64,000 bases of DNA, from positions 5,857,278 to 5,921,277 of the forward strand of contig OZ038498.1 in assembly GCA_964036315.1 (NCBI GenBank). Reading direction: 5' to 3'. How positions within the stretch are numbered: the first letter of the stretch is position 1; the number at the start of each line of letters is the position of its first letter. A program made the translations under genes and the position numbers. A model generated the notes under the pieces. The model was not told the DNA's origin and did no database searches. It was given only the letters and a program-made list of their open reading frames with translations. Below, piece by piece: positions 33,256 to 44,919 of this stretch. The stretch comes from Acanthosepion esculentum (taxonomy: Eukaryota; Mollusca; Cephalopoda; Sepiida; Sepiidae).

Positions 33256-33424
33256 ATGAAAGAACACTTTCATATTAACCGATATAATATCCGACAATTT
33301 CTTAAAGAAATCAAACTTTATTGCAAAATATAACGTCAACAATACTACAACATAAAACACACATATCACCGCCTCTATTAATCATCTCCACACAAACATG
33401 TATATGCATAAAAGCTGAGTATCA

Positions 33425-33556
33425 CCTACCATGTATTCAATTGCGAAAGCAGAATAACATATATCATATTTTTATTACTTCAAAGCTCTCAAGAAAATTT
33501 AATTTCGGCATTAAATGACCCATGAGATGTTGATATGCCCTTAAACAAATCATCAA
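33425..33556 (+). repeat. Composite repeat family, tail only (unoccupied SINE site)
   Basis: ATTGCGAAAGCAGAATAACA, TATATCATATTTTTATTACT and TCAAAGC, then TTCGGCATTAAATGACCCAT and TTGATATGCCCTTAAACAAA. It matches 19120-19320 except that the 75-bp SINE and one target duplication are missing. Confidence 0.8.
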
Positions 33557-34056
33557 TCAATCATTAACACTTAATTTCTGAACACTGAAATTGTAGTATA
33601 TGGCTCACCTCAGATGATGTCAGAATAGATTTTCAGAGAACTAAGGTGCAGGGCTGACCTGACAGATGACCTCTCGGCTTTGATATTTCTGAGATCATCT
33701 CAAACAAATAACACATAAGTTAAGATGGTTACATAGGCGAAAACCAAAATGAGTCGCTCTTGGTACAAAATAATGCTACAAAGGCAAACTATTACCAAGG
33801 GGGTGCTGAAAACTTCCGACCTCAAAATATGGTGTTTGGTCAAATTTTGTAAAGTTTCAGTAGCCCATCATAAATGCCAAGATAGATAAGACCCATCGAT
33901 GCAACAACTGTAGATTGTATAGAGATAAAGCGGAAACAGTGAACTCAGCAAATCTAGTAAATTAACCACAGAAAGAATAAAAAAATAATTGGCAAGACTG
34001 GTTGTGTAGGTTGATATGTAGAAACTGTGAAAACGACTACATATTCGCTCTACAGG
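33557..34056. other. No recognisable feature
   Basis: Nothing assigned. GGGGGTGCTGAAAACTTCCG at 33799 resembles the GGTGCTGAAAAGTT ends of some mariner-type elements (compare GGATGCTGAAAAGTTCTCG at 11693), without a partner terminus. Confidence 0.35.
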
Positions 34057-35675
34057 CCATTCGCACCCGACTTCTGCCGCTGGATTAGCCTCCTGTATCG
34101 CTCCCCCAGTGCTGTGGTACAGGTGAACGGAAAGTTGTCGGGCGCTTTTGTTCTGTCGAGGTCGGTTCGTCAGGGTTGTCCGCTGTCGCCTCTCCTTTAT
34201 GCTTTGGCGTTGGAGCCTCTCCTGCGCCGACTGAAGGACGAGGCGTGCAGTCCGGCCCTACGCGGGATCGCCGTTCCTGGAGGGTCTCGAGCCAGGGTTT
34301 CCGCGTATGCCGATGACGTACCTGCTTTCGTGTCGTCCCTTAACGACATTGAGGCGGTACAGAAGGCGCTTGATCGGTACGAGAAGGTGACAGGGGCCAA
34401 GATAAACCGCGACAAGTCTTCCGGCTTGCGGTTAGGTGCCTGGAAGGGGCGTGATCTTCCAGGCCGCTTCGGTTGGACGGAGGGTCCTGTCCGCATTCTT
34501 GGAGTGTGGTTTGGACCCGACCTCCAGCTGGAGAAGAATTGGTCTGAAGTACTAGCAAAGGTCGTTTCTGCCGGTAAGACTTGGAATCGACGGAGGTTGT
34601 CCGTAAAGGGCAGGGCGGAGGTGTGTGTTACATACATTTTCCCCCTGATTCTTTATCGATTGTCAGTACTTCCTCTCTGTAAGGCCCACATGAAGGCGCT
34701 CGAGCAGGCGCAATCCTCCATTTTATGGGGGGAGCCGCGCACTGGGTCGACAGACGAGTCTGCACCAAACGTCCGTGTCATGGGGGGCTGGGAATGCCAC
34801 ACTTGAAGAGTCACATCCGTGCCTCTCGGTTGGCTTTCCTACGCTGCGCATTGACTAGAGGAGATCCCATTCTGGAGGGGATTGTTAGGGACGCCTTCCC
34901 TAGCCTTACCATCAATCCCCCCATCTCGAAGGCTGAGCGCCATTGTAAGTCTCGAGATGAATCGCTTTTCCTCAGCGAGTGTCGGTCAGCCTTGAGGGGT
35001 ATTCCGCGATCCAGTGACCTTTCACGGCCTAGGAAGGTCTTCTATCGGGGATTAGTGGAGGGTCGCGCGAAGGATCTTCTACGTGATACGCTCGACTGTT
35101 CGGAGGAGGAGTATCGCTCCTACTGGTCTTGGGCGCCAGCGGCGGATTATCTCAGCAACCCTGAGTTTTCGCTTATCTGGCGATTGGCTCGGAATCGGCT
35201 GCCTCTCAACGACAAGTCTTTCATATCGGGCTTGGCGGATTTGCCAGACTGTGAACGGTGTGGCCTTGGATTAGAAGAAACGGCTTCGCACGCCTTCTAC
35301 CATTGCTCCCGGATCCGCCCCTTATGGGACCATGTCGGCGAGCTGACGGCTCGTCTCGCTCCCGAAGAACTCGTGTCCATTGATCGCGCATACGCGTGTG
35401 ACAATGTGTCGCCCCCGTATTCCGGGGTGAAACGAATGGTGTTTCTAACGCTGCTAGCCACGGCTCGAATGGTGATATGGACGACGCGAAAGGAGGAAGT
35501 CTTGCGAGGCAATAGTCTTTCGCATCAGGATCTAATCCGATTCTTTGAGCATCAGCTCAAGATGAAGATTAGAACTGATAGAAAACGATTGCATTCGACA
35601 GTCTTCAGCGAAAGGTGGGTAAAAGAGGCGAGCTTGGTTCGTTTGAACGGGGTTAGCCTTGATTTTCTTTTCTAG
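34057..35675 (+). pseudogene. Tx1-like LINE ORF2 reverse transcriptase, copy 2 (5'-truncated, single frameshift)
   Basis: The remnant begins mid-palm (YRSPSAVVQVNGKLSGAFVL) and runs through RQGCPLSPLLYALALEPLLR, the catalytic SAYADDVPAF, GAKINRDKSSGLRLGAW and GVWFGPDLQLEKNW to RVMGG. There a G6 run (34782-34787; G5 in copy 1) shifts the frame. Reading resumes as GLGMPHLKSHIRASRLAFLR and stays open to SLVRLNGVSLDFLF and TAG at 35675, including the CCHC-like finger CERCGLGLEETASHAFYHC. Apart from that indel the 530-codon remainder is open, so this copy is much younger than copy 1. Endonuclease and RT fingers are missing. GC content is clearly higher than surroundings. Confidence 0.88.
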
Positions 35676-36330
35676 GTCAACCAAAGTCACATCGGGGTAG
35701 TTTCCTGTGGAACCCTCCCCTCGGTTAGGTTAGACAAGCTTAAGTGTACCTAGTTAATATGAGTAAGTGTTGTTCCTGGCCTGCTTCCCGGCAATCATTT
35801 TAGTTATGATCCAAGTCGAGATTCCCAACCTCCCCAGTTTGTTTTGGCCTCCTTTTCATCTCAACTGGATCAGCCTTTTACTTCCCCATGTCCAAGTTAT
35901 TTTATCTCTTTCCCACTCCCTTAGCGAGAGTGCTTCTTGATTTTGTCCTCTGGGCAGAATACAGCGGCCTCTCTATTTTGAGGGTTGGACGGGCCCTACT
36001 AACATAAATTATGTTTAGTTCAAAAATTTGTTGAAATTTAGTTTGTTATGGGGTTCATCTCCCTCCCCTTTCATCTTTTCATGGTTAGATTTTTATGTAC
36101 TTTTTTTATCATCAAATTTTTATGGTGTGGGGCGCGTTTTTGTAGGTCCCCCCTGGTCAGGATGTGGTATTATGGTGTATGGAGGATTGAGTGGTGACGG
36201 ACGAATTCTTGTGGTGAATGTGTCAATTGTAATGTATGAATGGGTCGCGAATCTGATTAGCTAGGTACAGGATAGTTAGTTAAGACCAGCCTTACCCCTC
36301 CCTTTTTTCGGCCTTGTGTCACAATTTGTA
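35676..36330 (+). other. 3' UTR of the Tx1-like LINE, copy 2
   Basis: Shares its order of blocks with 7345-8011 on the other strand and ends TTTTTTCGGCCTTGTGTCAC followed by an ATAAATAAATC stretch. The final GGCCTTGTGTCACA is also the end of the tRNA-type SINE at 47 kb. Confidence 0.75.
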
Positions 36331-36699
36331 TTTTATATAAATAAATCTTCAAGCCATTTGTATATACACAAACCAGAATATATCCAAGGCAATGAAATAC
36401 ATAAAATCCACTTAAATACTCAAACGGACAAGCCAATCCAAGCAAAAAGACAGAACTGAATAGTTGTAAACAAGAAGAAAAGGATATGTCAGATTGTGGA
36501 TTTCACTGTTCTGTAGATCACAAAGGGGATAAAAAAACTGGATAAGTATCTTGAACTGACAAAAATTGTATTTGGGACAGTCGTGCCAATTTTTATTGGA
36601 GTACTGGGACAGTCACAAAAAACCTACGGAATAGGTTAGATGAAATACAGATCAGAGATAAAATTTCGGCCACCACAGTTAAAATCCAATAGAATTTTC
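36331..36699. other. No recognisable feature
   Basis: AT-rich; nothing assigned. Confidence 0.4.
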
Positions 36700-37145
36700 A
36701 TGATTCGGTTGATTTTGTTTAGCAGCATATCAACACCTCTATGGGTCATTTAATGCCAAAATCTAAATATTTTGAAGAATTTGATGGCTTTAACTAAATA
36801 TATTTTGAACGCAATTGTATGCCTTCAACTACAGAGAAAATGTATTGTTGGTAATTCTACTATAAAATGTGTGGTTGGTTATTTTACTATAAATATATAT
36901 ATATATATATATAAATATATATTGCTGATATTTTTATTATAAAAATGTATTTTTATATTTACATAATGTTTTGTTGGGGAGTTCACTATATGCCCATAAC
37001 TGGGGCCCATAGCTGGGACCCTAAAGAGTGCCGCAACTCCGGGACAAACTGGACCTGAAAACAATAGTAATTACAAGGTGGTTCCACGCTCCTCAAAACC
37101 ATCAATCTCCCAATCAGAGGTCTTGCTGCCGGATGTAATTCATCG
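36700..37145 (-). repeat. Composite repeat family copy with TA insertion
   Basis: Plus strand: TTTTGTTTAGCAGCATATCA, CATTTAATGCCAAAATCTAA, AACTAAATATATTTTGAACG, AAAATGTATTGTTGGTAATT repeats, an (AT)n patch at 36892-36920, then GAGTGCCGCAACTCCGGGAC and CTTGCTGCCGGATGTAATTC. Confidence 0.85.
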
Positions 37146-37241
37146 CCAACCAAGAACTAAATAGAATATGGATGACAGTATTAAATTATTGAGGAGACAT
37201 GATGTTACTTTGACTCCAGTGAAAACTTTGTTATTTCTGGA

Positions 37242-37242
<1 letters not shown>

Positions 37243-37298
<56 letters not shown>

Positions 37299-37328
37299 AA
37301 GAAGAAGAAGAAGAAGAAGAAGAAGAAG

Positions 37329-37358
<30 letters not shown>
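37243..37358. repeat. (AAT)n(GAA)n compound microsatellite
   Basis: About 17 AAT units joined to about 21 GAA units. Confidence 0.97.
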
Positions 37359-37360
<2 letters not shown>

Positions 37361-37950
37361 CAAACAAATTAAGTGTTTGATTTGTTTAACAACGTAGCAA
37401 GGGGACGTAGTGTAAAAAGTTGTAGTCATGATGTTGTTGTAATTTGAAAACCTAGGGAGGTAGGGAAACTTTGCCTGTCAGGAAAAATTAATGGCAACAA
37501 AAATAAATAAATAAATAAATATAAACAAATAAACACGAAAATAAAAATAAAAAATTTAAGTAAAAGAGGGGCTGGGAAACTGAGTTGGACCCAAATAGAA
37601 AGAATTAATCATTTGTGATAAATGCGAAGTTGAAGGGTGAATTGGATTTGAGTTGATACTCTCAGTTTGTGTGAATATCTAAATTGTGTTTTACGGCCAT
37701 GACACACCCGTGTGAAGAAACGAAAAATGCTCTTGTTGTTCTTATTTTTATCTTGTTGTTGTTTTCTTCACAAATAAGTAGCTAAGTAAAAGAATTGATG
37801 CCGTTGGTGTTTATTACAGTGCAAATAAAACATGGGAAAGTTTAAAAGATGTTTTCGTCTTCATCCTTTTTTTCCCCTCTTCTTTTAATATTTTTTTTTA
37901 CAGAATACTTTTTCATTATATGATCCTTGTATTTCTCTTGTATTCTCAGT
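37359..37950. other. No recognisable feature apart from a short AAAT array
   Basis: (AAAT)n at 37500-37520; otherwise nothing assigned. Confidence 0.45.
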
Positions 37951-38059
37951 CAGATTCTTTATCTACTAATCATTTATTGTTTGATTATTATCTTCTCCAT
38001 CGTCCTCTTTCACAACAACAACTACTACTACTACAATTATTATTATTAATAATAATAAT

Positions 38060-38303
38060 TCCTGTTGTAGTTGGAGCCCTCGGATTGATTGGAAAAGAAT
38101 CCAATAGACTCATTGAAGGAATCTTTGGTAGCCCATGCCTTAAAGAAATACAAAAAAATTGTGCTCAAAAGTACAGTCCACATCTTACAAAGGGTTTTAC
38201 CTATGTAAATTACGGGGGATGTTTTTTTCAAAACTGCTCAGTGATAGATGTCATGATCCCATTTCTGACCTTAGGTCTCTGGTTGGAACCCAGAAAGAAA
38301 TAA
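38060..38303 (+). pseudogene. R4/Dong-like LINE C-terminus ending in TAA repeats
   Basis: The frame encodes IPVVVGALGLIGKESNRLIE, GIFGSPCLKEIQKNCAQKYS and FLTLGLWLEPRKK, then stops. The IPVVIGALG...ExxxSLxEIQKxxLxxTAHIL ending is typical of R4/NeSL-group LINE proteins. The stop is followed by GGAAATAATAATAATAATAA. Dong and R4-clade elements are known to insert at TAA repeats, so the microsatellite at 38325-38365 fits target or tail. Only the 3' terminal ~240 bp is present. Confidence 0.75.
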
Positions 38304-38324
38304 GTATACACCAGAAACCAAAGG

Positions 38325-38365
38325 AAATAATAATAATAATAATAATAATGATAATAATAATAATG
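38325..38365. repeat. (TAA)n microsatellite
   Basis: TAA units with one TGA interruption, directly after the R4-like 3' end. Confidence 0.95.
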
Positions 38366-38477
38366 ACTACAGTATTTAATAGTAGATTTAAGCTTTATTA
38401 TCATTACGGTAACTACAGAATAGTCACTTCTCTTTCCTCTCTTAAATGGTGGAAATATTATAATCTTCTATCTCCAA

Positions 38478-38479
38478 GC

Positions 38480-38542
<63 letters not shown>
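38478..38542. repeat. (ATT)n microsatellite
   Basis: About 21 ATT units, lying at the 3' side of the minus-strand R4-like element A. Confidence 0.97.
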
Positions 38543-38544
<2 letters not shown>

Positions 38545-38584
38545 TATGTTAGGTTTTCTGCTTTGTATCCAGTAGAGCCTGGTT

Positions 38585-40796
38585 CAAACTATGGTCCTTA
38601 GGCCCTATAGGAGAATTTAATCATTTAATTGATAGCACATTTCTTAATATATGGGATGTTCCTAGTAGGGCGATCTTCTGGGTAACTTGTATGTTGATAT
38701 TACCTGGGACACTGTTAGTAAAATGTTGTCTTCATTCCTCACATCCTGTTAATCTCGATCTCCAGGTCCTTGTATTTGGACAATTTCTCGATAGTTTTCA
38801 TAAGATGTTTCTCTCATATGGTACTGATATGTCAATAAGCATAGAGTTTCTTAAATTCTTGCATTTTATTATAATATAATCGGTCTGTTGGTTTTTATTT
38901 TCCCTGTCAGTTTGAATTGGTATGTTCCAGAGGATGGTTACATCGTTAATTTGGGTAACTGGTTCGTGCTCATACCATCTCTCAGTGGTTTTGATTTTGT
39001 GCTTCTTACAGATCTTCCAGTGCGCATATGTTAATACCTTGCTATGTCTCTGGGTATATTCATTTTTCGTTAGTTCCGGACACCCAGAGATAATATGGTC
39101 GACAGCTTCATCATATTTTCTGCACATCCTGCATTTCGGATTAGTTTTATAAGTTATAGTTTTATCGGATTAGATAAAAAAAATAGCTAAATATTCTTCT
39201 CTTGCTGATAGATTTTTTTTTACTCCTGTGGCAGTGGAGACTTCAGGGGTTATTGGCTCTCGTTCGATGGTGTTCCTTCGGAGGATTGGCGTGATTGCGT
39301 CTCGATTAAGGAACGAGCCTCGCGAAACGGAGTGGCTCTTGCAGCGTGTCTCACTGGCGACAGTTCGAGGTAATGCTTTCTCCATCATAGCGGCTGGCAG
39401 AGGATAGAAAAAATTGTTTATAGTTACGTTGTTCTGGAATTGTCATCAATGGTCGACTGAACTTGCTTTGTTTCAATGACTTTTGTTTTGTTATTATTAA
39501 TTATAAACATCGTTTTATCCTTAATTATGTGACCTTGATAGTATCTGGTTGCAAGTTTTGGTCCTTCCGTTTTACTCGTTTGGTGTAGTTGGTACTCTCT
39601 TCGTTTTTGTTGGTAGTGTTTCAGTTATATTAAGCTGTTTCTTGAAGAGTACATCTTCTTTGTTGATGGAGTGGATTTGGTGTTTTACTATTTGTAGGAG
39701 AGGGTCATTGGTTTTTGTGAGATATGCTTCCAATTAGGTTAGACCTCGACCTCATAAACGTACAGCCTATCAACATCTGATTTCGGGTGGTGCTTCCTCA
39801 TTTCAGTAAGCATATTTCTAGTCTTGGCATTCAATCTTTTAATGTCATTTAACTTCAGTTTAATAATGTTTACACTGTGTGTTACTACGGGTATAGCTAT
39901 TTATAGCCTTCATTTTATTGGCCCACTAAGATCGCTTTCTGGTATCAAACGCAATCTCCTATGATATCTTTTTCGAAACTTTTTCTTCGTAATTGAATGT
40001 TGCATTCCGTCTCCTTCATTAATTCCTAAGTATTTCTATGTACCATTTTAGTCTAGTTCCTTAATCTTATTGTTGATATGACGGTCTATATATGTAGTTT
40101 ATGTTAGTTTAACGCTTTTGAAGGTGGCTTTGGCACATTTCTAGATTCGGAACTCCATCTTAATGTCTCGCTGAAAGTTTTGACAATGATGAGTAGGTTT
40201 TTCTGCTGGTTTTCATCCTTGGCAAAAGTTTTAAGATCATCAATATAGAATAGGGAATTCGGTTTGCCATTCTGTGACTTGTATCCGTACCTACTGTTGT
40301 TCAGTAGGCAGCTGGGTAGCGTTAATTTCTGGCAGAAGAGTAGTGGTGGCAATGAATCTCCTTGGAAGATCCTATTTTTGATGTTGATTTGTCTCGATGT
40401 TAATGACCCGTTTGTATGGTTTAGGTTTAGTGTTGTCTTCCAATTCTTCATGCTTTCCGTTGTGAATTTGACCGTTGTGTGGCATACTCTCTATATTTTT
40501 AGGCTCTTCTCTATCCATGAATGTGGTACACTGCCGAACGCCTTTCTGTAGTCGATCTATGCTGTCGATAAGGTTCTTTTCTTTGTTTTCACCTCTTCTA
40601 ATATTGTTTTATTGATAATTAATTGGTCCTTGCAATCGTAACTTCCTCTTCTGTTCTGCTGGGAGGAAATCGTTTTTCTCAAGGAAGTTACTGATAGAAG
40701 TTATGATAGAAGTGAGGATCTTGTACATTGGTGCTAAGCAGTTCATGGGCCGACAATTCTTCAGGTTCAGCGTCTCTTCTATTTTGGGGATTGTTA
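38585..40796 (-). pseudogene. R4/Dong-like LINE, element A: RT to C-terminus (decayed)
   Basis: Minus strand, in order: RT entry TLNLKNCRPMNCLAPMYKI (40780-40725); palm region NLNHTNGSLTSRQINIKNRI and FQGDSLPPLLFCQKL; catalytic LFYIDDLKTFAKDEN (YIDD for the usual YMDD); then AIPVVTHSVNIIKLKLNDIK and HHPKSDVDRLY. The CCHC-like zinc knuckle is MCRKYDEAVDHIISGCPEL, followed by WYEHEPVTQINDVTILWNIP and SMLIDISVPYERN. Sequence and order match R4/NeSL-group LINEs. Many stops and frameshifts occur. The 5' end abuts the TAA repeat in which element B ends. Confidence 0.8.
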
Positions 40797-40812
40797 TTAT
40801 TATTATTATTAG
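40797..40812. repeat. Short (TAA)n at the junction of elements A and B
   Basis: TTATTATTATTATTA lies between the 5' truncation point of element A and the 3' end of element B. Confidence 0.9.
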
Positions 40813-43400
40813 TTCTGTTGTATAGTCATTTTCTTACGGGTACCAACCAGAGACCTAAGGTCAGAAATGGGATGATGACATTTTCCACTGAGGAGTTTTG
40901 TAAAAAAATAGAAAAAATAATACGACTTAAGTGTACAGAAATTTTACATAGATAAAGCCCTTCGCAACTTGTGAGTTGTACTTATTTCTTTAATGCTTGG
41001 GCTACTAGAAATCCGTTCAATGAGTCTATCGGAACCTTTTCCAATCAATCCAAGGGCTCCAACTACAATTGGAATTATTAATATCCTCATGTGCCACATT
41101 TTCTTTTTAATTTACACTTGAAAATCCTTGTATTTTGATAGTTTTTTGAAGATCTTCAAAGATACATTACAATCTAGAGGGTCTGCCATGTCAATAACAA
41201 TGCACCTTCTGTTTTGTGTGTTCTTTGATCACGGAGTCTGGCGATTAGCTTTGATTGTTCTGTTTGTATGCACTGTAAAGTCTTGTAAAATTGTTACAGG
41301 TCCTCTCTCTGTAACCGGGTCTGGGTGGTGTTCATGCCAGTTCATTGCAGTTTCCTTCTCGTAAAAGTGACAGATTTTCTATCGCTGATATTGTCCCACG
41401 CTATTGTGTCGAATTTTATATTCAGTGGGTGCCAATACCGTGCAACCTGATACAAAATAGTCAATTGTTTCTGGATATTCATTACAGAATCTGAATTTCA
41501 AGTTAACACAATTTTTCAGTATATGTGCGCTTGGTAATCTCTAGTTAGCAAGTCCTGCGCAGCAAGAATAAAACCATCGGGCTGAAGCTCTTAAGTATGC
41601 ACTACGTAACCACTGTAATGGTTACGGGGTTTTGTCTAGATCGGCTTGTTTGGCGCGGGTAGAGTATTGACCATGAACAAGCTTATCTTGCCATCGTTTC
41701 TGCATTTGCTTCTGATTTCTTTTTATGTTCTTTGCCGCTGAAAACGTGTATCATGGTTTACTTCCACTTTTGATTTTTTTAGGCTTCCTTTATTACTGAA
41801 TATAGTTTCTTATTTATTTCATGTTCTTTGACACAGATCATCATCCAGTCTTCTGTAGTTCCCTATCTTTGAAGAACAATTGTTGAATTCTAGTTGAACT
41901 AATCATCTGCCTCCTTCGGATCTAGGCACATACATACGATCAACATCAGCTTTAGGATGATGCATGCGGCAGCAAGTGAGAAGATTTCTTGTTTTGAAAT
42001 CCATTCGCTAAATGTCAGCTGTGGTCCAGTTAAAGATGTTGAAACTGTATTGCACCACAAGGACAGCCAAAGAGTTTATGGTTGATATTCTTTTTTGTGA
42101 ATTCAATTCGGTATTTAACACCAGACGCACGCGCCTATAGTATTATTTTCTTAGTTTCTCCTTCATTTTGGTTAACTCTATTCCGCCCCCGTCCCTGACT
42201 ATTAGGCTTCTTCTTGAACCAGTTCCCTAATCTTTGTGACAAAATCTTGATCTAGGATCTAGTAAGTGTGTTTCTGTAATTCTCCCTTTATTGAATCTTA
42301 CTTTTGCAGATTTATCTAACCCGAAATCCATACCGATGTCATCACTGAAACATTTTGCAGTACTGAAGGTACCCTTCAACTTATTGTTGTCTTTGGCAAA
42401 GAGTTTGGGATCATCCATGTAGAATAGGTGACTAAACACTTTCTTGTTTACTTTGTATGCATAGTTACTCTTTAGTTTATATGAAAGGGAGATTAAGGAC
42501 ATATAAAACAGAAAGAGTGACAGAGAGTCTCCTTGAAAGATCCCTCGTCAGATATTCAAAGTGGCAGTACCTTTCGTGTGATTTAGGTATAATGTGGTTT
42601 TCCAAAGTTCCATGCTATATTTACTATCACCGAGGAAACTTTGTACATTTCCAAAGCCATAAGAATCTAAGAGTTTGTCACAGTATCAAAGGCTTTACGG
42701 TAATAGATAACAGTAAAGCCTTTGATACAATGGATAGATTAGAATCTATCAAACCTGTGTTGAGATTTCTACCCCTTTCCTGCGATTTTCCAAGATCATT
42801 TTATTTATCAATAATTGGCCTTTGCGACCATATGGAATATGGTTGTAAAAGTAACTACAGTTCGTTAGGACAGACGTGGTAAATTTATATGTAGTGGACA
42901 GACATGTTATTGGCCTATAATTTTTCGGATCATCTGTTTCACCCGTTTTTGGTGAGAGATATGTAATACTTTCAGTGATTCATTCTGGAATTTCATTAGG
43001 GTTATTAATTAGCATTGATAAAGTTTGCACAAGAGTTTTATGGATTGATGACAGATGATAGAGACAAAAGTTGGGTACCTTATCATTTCCTGTGGATTTC
43101 CATTCATTTAATAAATTAGTAGTTACAAGTTAATGCTTGCCTGACGTTATCCTTTGTTATATTTTCCATTCTTGCACAGGCTTATCCTCCATTCTTGTTC
43201 GCGTTTCATCCACACTACATTGGAATTATTTTCCGTTAGGTTGTTCCGAATATTCTCCGCATTTCTTTTTTTTTACTTCTTCAATAGATGACGACATCTT
43301 GACTTCTATAACTTTTCCAATTTCTCTGTAAAACTTTTTGGGGTTCGTTTGAAATATCTTTAGCCGATAGAACCTACAAATCTTTTCATATCGTCTTTTG
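40813..43400 (-). pseudogene. R4/Dong-like LINE, element B: RT to C-terminus (decayed)
   Basis: Minus strand. RT parts: YRKAFDTV near 42690, ILMALEMYKVSS, then HLFYMDDPKLFAKDNNKLKG (YMDD intact) and CFSDDIGMDFGLDKSAKVRF at 42.3-42.4 kb. After the RT: KMKEKLRK-YYRRVRLVLNTE, NSLAVLVVQYSFNIF and MHHPKADVDRMYVPRSEGGR. C-terminal part: zinc-knuckle region near 41.45 kb, NWHEHHPDPVTERGPVTILQ, RCIVIDMADPLDCNVSLKIF, IPIVVGALGLIGKGSDRLIE and FLTLGLWLVPVRK at 40.84 kb, then the TAA tail. Multiple stops. A ~35-bp inverted duplication disrupts the KAFDT region. Confidence 0.8.
42663..42746. repeat. Local inverted duplication inside R4-like element B
   Basis: GTATCAAAGGCTTTAC at 42683-42698 is exactly mirrored by GTAAAGCCTTTGATAC at 42713-42728. 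Weaker mirror similarity extends to about 35 bp per arm. Both strands therefore read KAFDT. Confidence 0.8.
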
Positions 43401-43621
43401 TTCTCTGTTCTTTTAATTGCAGTTTTTGTTTAAGTATTTCCTTGATTTCATTTATTGCTTTAATTTTATATTTCTACTTCATCTTTCTACTTTTTCGTGT
43501 TGAAACATTGGTATTTCTTGAAATCCAATCTAGTAGAGATAATTCTCATCTGATTTCTTCAATTTCTCGCTTTAATTTTGCCTTCCAAACGGTCTCTTTT
43601 TTGTCTATTGTTTGATTGTTC

Positions 43622-43623
<2 letters not shown>

Positions 43624-43676
<53 letters not shown>

Positions 43677-43705
43677 GTTGTTGTTGTTGTCGTTGTTGTT
43701 GTTTT
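43624..43705. repeat. (ATT)n(GTT)n microsatellite
   Basis: About 17 ATT units followed by GTT units. Confidence 0.97.
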
Positions 43706-44119
43706 ATTCATTTTCATGTACACAGAAGATTTCTGGTTCTTATAGTATAGTAATAGCAAATCCTCTTAAATATATTTCTAAGTATCCTCGTGGGGCCCAA
43801 CAACACCATGGTCAGGACATTTTTACACAGATTTCTCATTTATCCAATATCAATTCTACTGTTTGCAACGCGGTTCCAAGTGTGTTAACAATAACTTTCA
43901 TGTTTTACCTTTTTTTCAGTTTTCGGACGAGATGACATAATTTAGCTCTTGAAAATATATTTTCAATTGGGCACTGTTGAACGACAAGCTAATTCTAAAA
44001 ACAACGGTCACCTGCGTAAATGTGAAGCTCTTCAGTAAAATGAATGGAGCCCTTTGGCTGCTTGGCGTTTGTTTACGTTTGTAAAAACAATACGCCAGAT
44101 TTGGCTGATTGGTTCTGTC
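43706..44119. other. No recognisable gene; SINE-like flank
   Basis: Around 44000-44110 (GAATGGAGCCCTTTGGCTGC, AAAACAATACGCCAG) resembles the flank of the related SINE at 14.78-14.85 kb. Confidence 0.4.
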
Positions 44120-44246
44120 GAGTGAAGATGGCTCAGTGGTAGAAACTCTGACTGACGCCAAATCGGTTGGGTTTCGGGCTTGGGTAATTCGGTTGTCTAG
44201 TCGCACTGAGGAGCTGTGATACAACGAAACAGTTCTCTCTGCGAAT

Positions 44247-44248
<2 letters not shown>
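44120..44248 (+). repeat. tRNA-derived SINE ending in a TA tail
   Basis: GAAGATGGCTCAGTGGTAGA resembles a box A. It is followed by CCAAATCGGTTGGGTTTCGG, GGTTGTCTAGTCGCACTGAG, GTGATACAACGAAACAGTTC and TCTCTGCGAATGACATATAT. Shares order and TA tail with the copy at 14590-14735. Confidence 0.7.

Positions 44249-44302
<54 letters not shown>
44249..44302. repeat. (TA)n array, tail of the preceding SINE
   Basis: About 27 TA units directly after GAATGACA. Confidence 0.95.
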
Positions 44303-44307
<5 letters not shown>

Positions 44308-44874
44308 GATCTGACAAGTTCCCATTCCTTGTTTATGAATATCAGACTCGGATTTTCCGCTTGGAAATAAGTCTGTCTCGAGTTCAACGAACCGGAATAT
44401 TTTTATTCGCTTTATTTTCAAGGACATCCCTAGGTTTGTGATAGCATTATTTTCATGATCTTAAAGATATGCAAAGAGTCACATGTTGACGTATGACATA
44501 TTTTATACAAATCTGTGCAAGAATTGCAACATGGTATTTTCATTCACGCCACTTTCTTTTATTCACCACCCGAACCTGTGTATTACAATACTAAACAATC
44601 AAAAGAAAGTCTCTCTCTTTTTTCAAATCCAATCAACATTCACCAGAGAAAGTAATTGGCAATTGGTATGTTCCATAGACATTTCACATACTCAGAGCCT
44701 TTCAGAAAACTCTTTTGCTTAACGGACCAGAATATATTCAAACTACGTCGATAAAAACAACAATCTTCTAAATTGATAAAGTAAAAGAATCTGTTTGATA
44801 AGCTTTTTCTAGCATAAGTCATTAGGAATCCTAGCCATATCTGTGTGTTTGTTTGTGTGTGCGTGCGTGTGTGC

Positions 44875-44919
<45 letters not shown>

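Noticed and set aside
34057..35675. Host gene encoding an RT-like protein
   Set aside because: It lacks an N-terminus, has a frameshift, is homologous to the copy at 8.0-10.1 kb including the 3' UTR, and carries the Tx1-clade RT signature; it is a LINE.
37168..37429. Poly-Ile/poly-Arg and poly-Leu frames
   Set aside because: Translations of the (AAT)n(GAA)n microsatellite.
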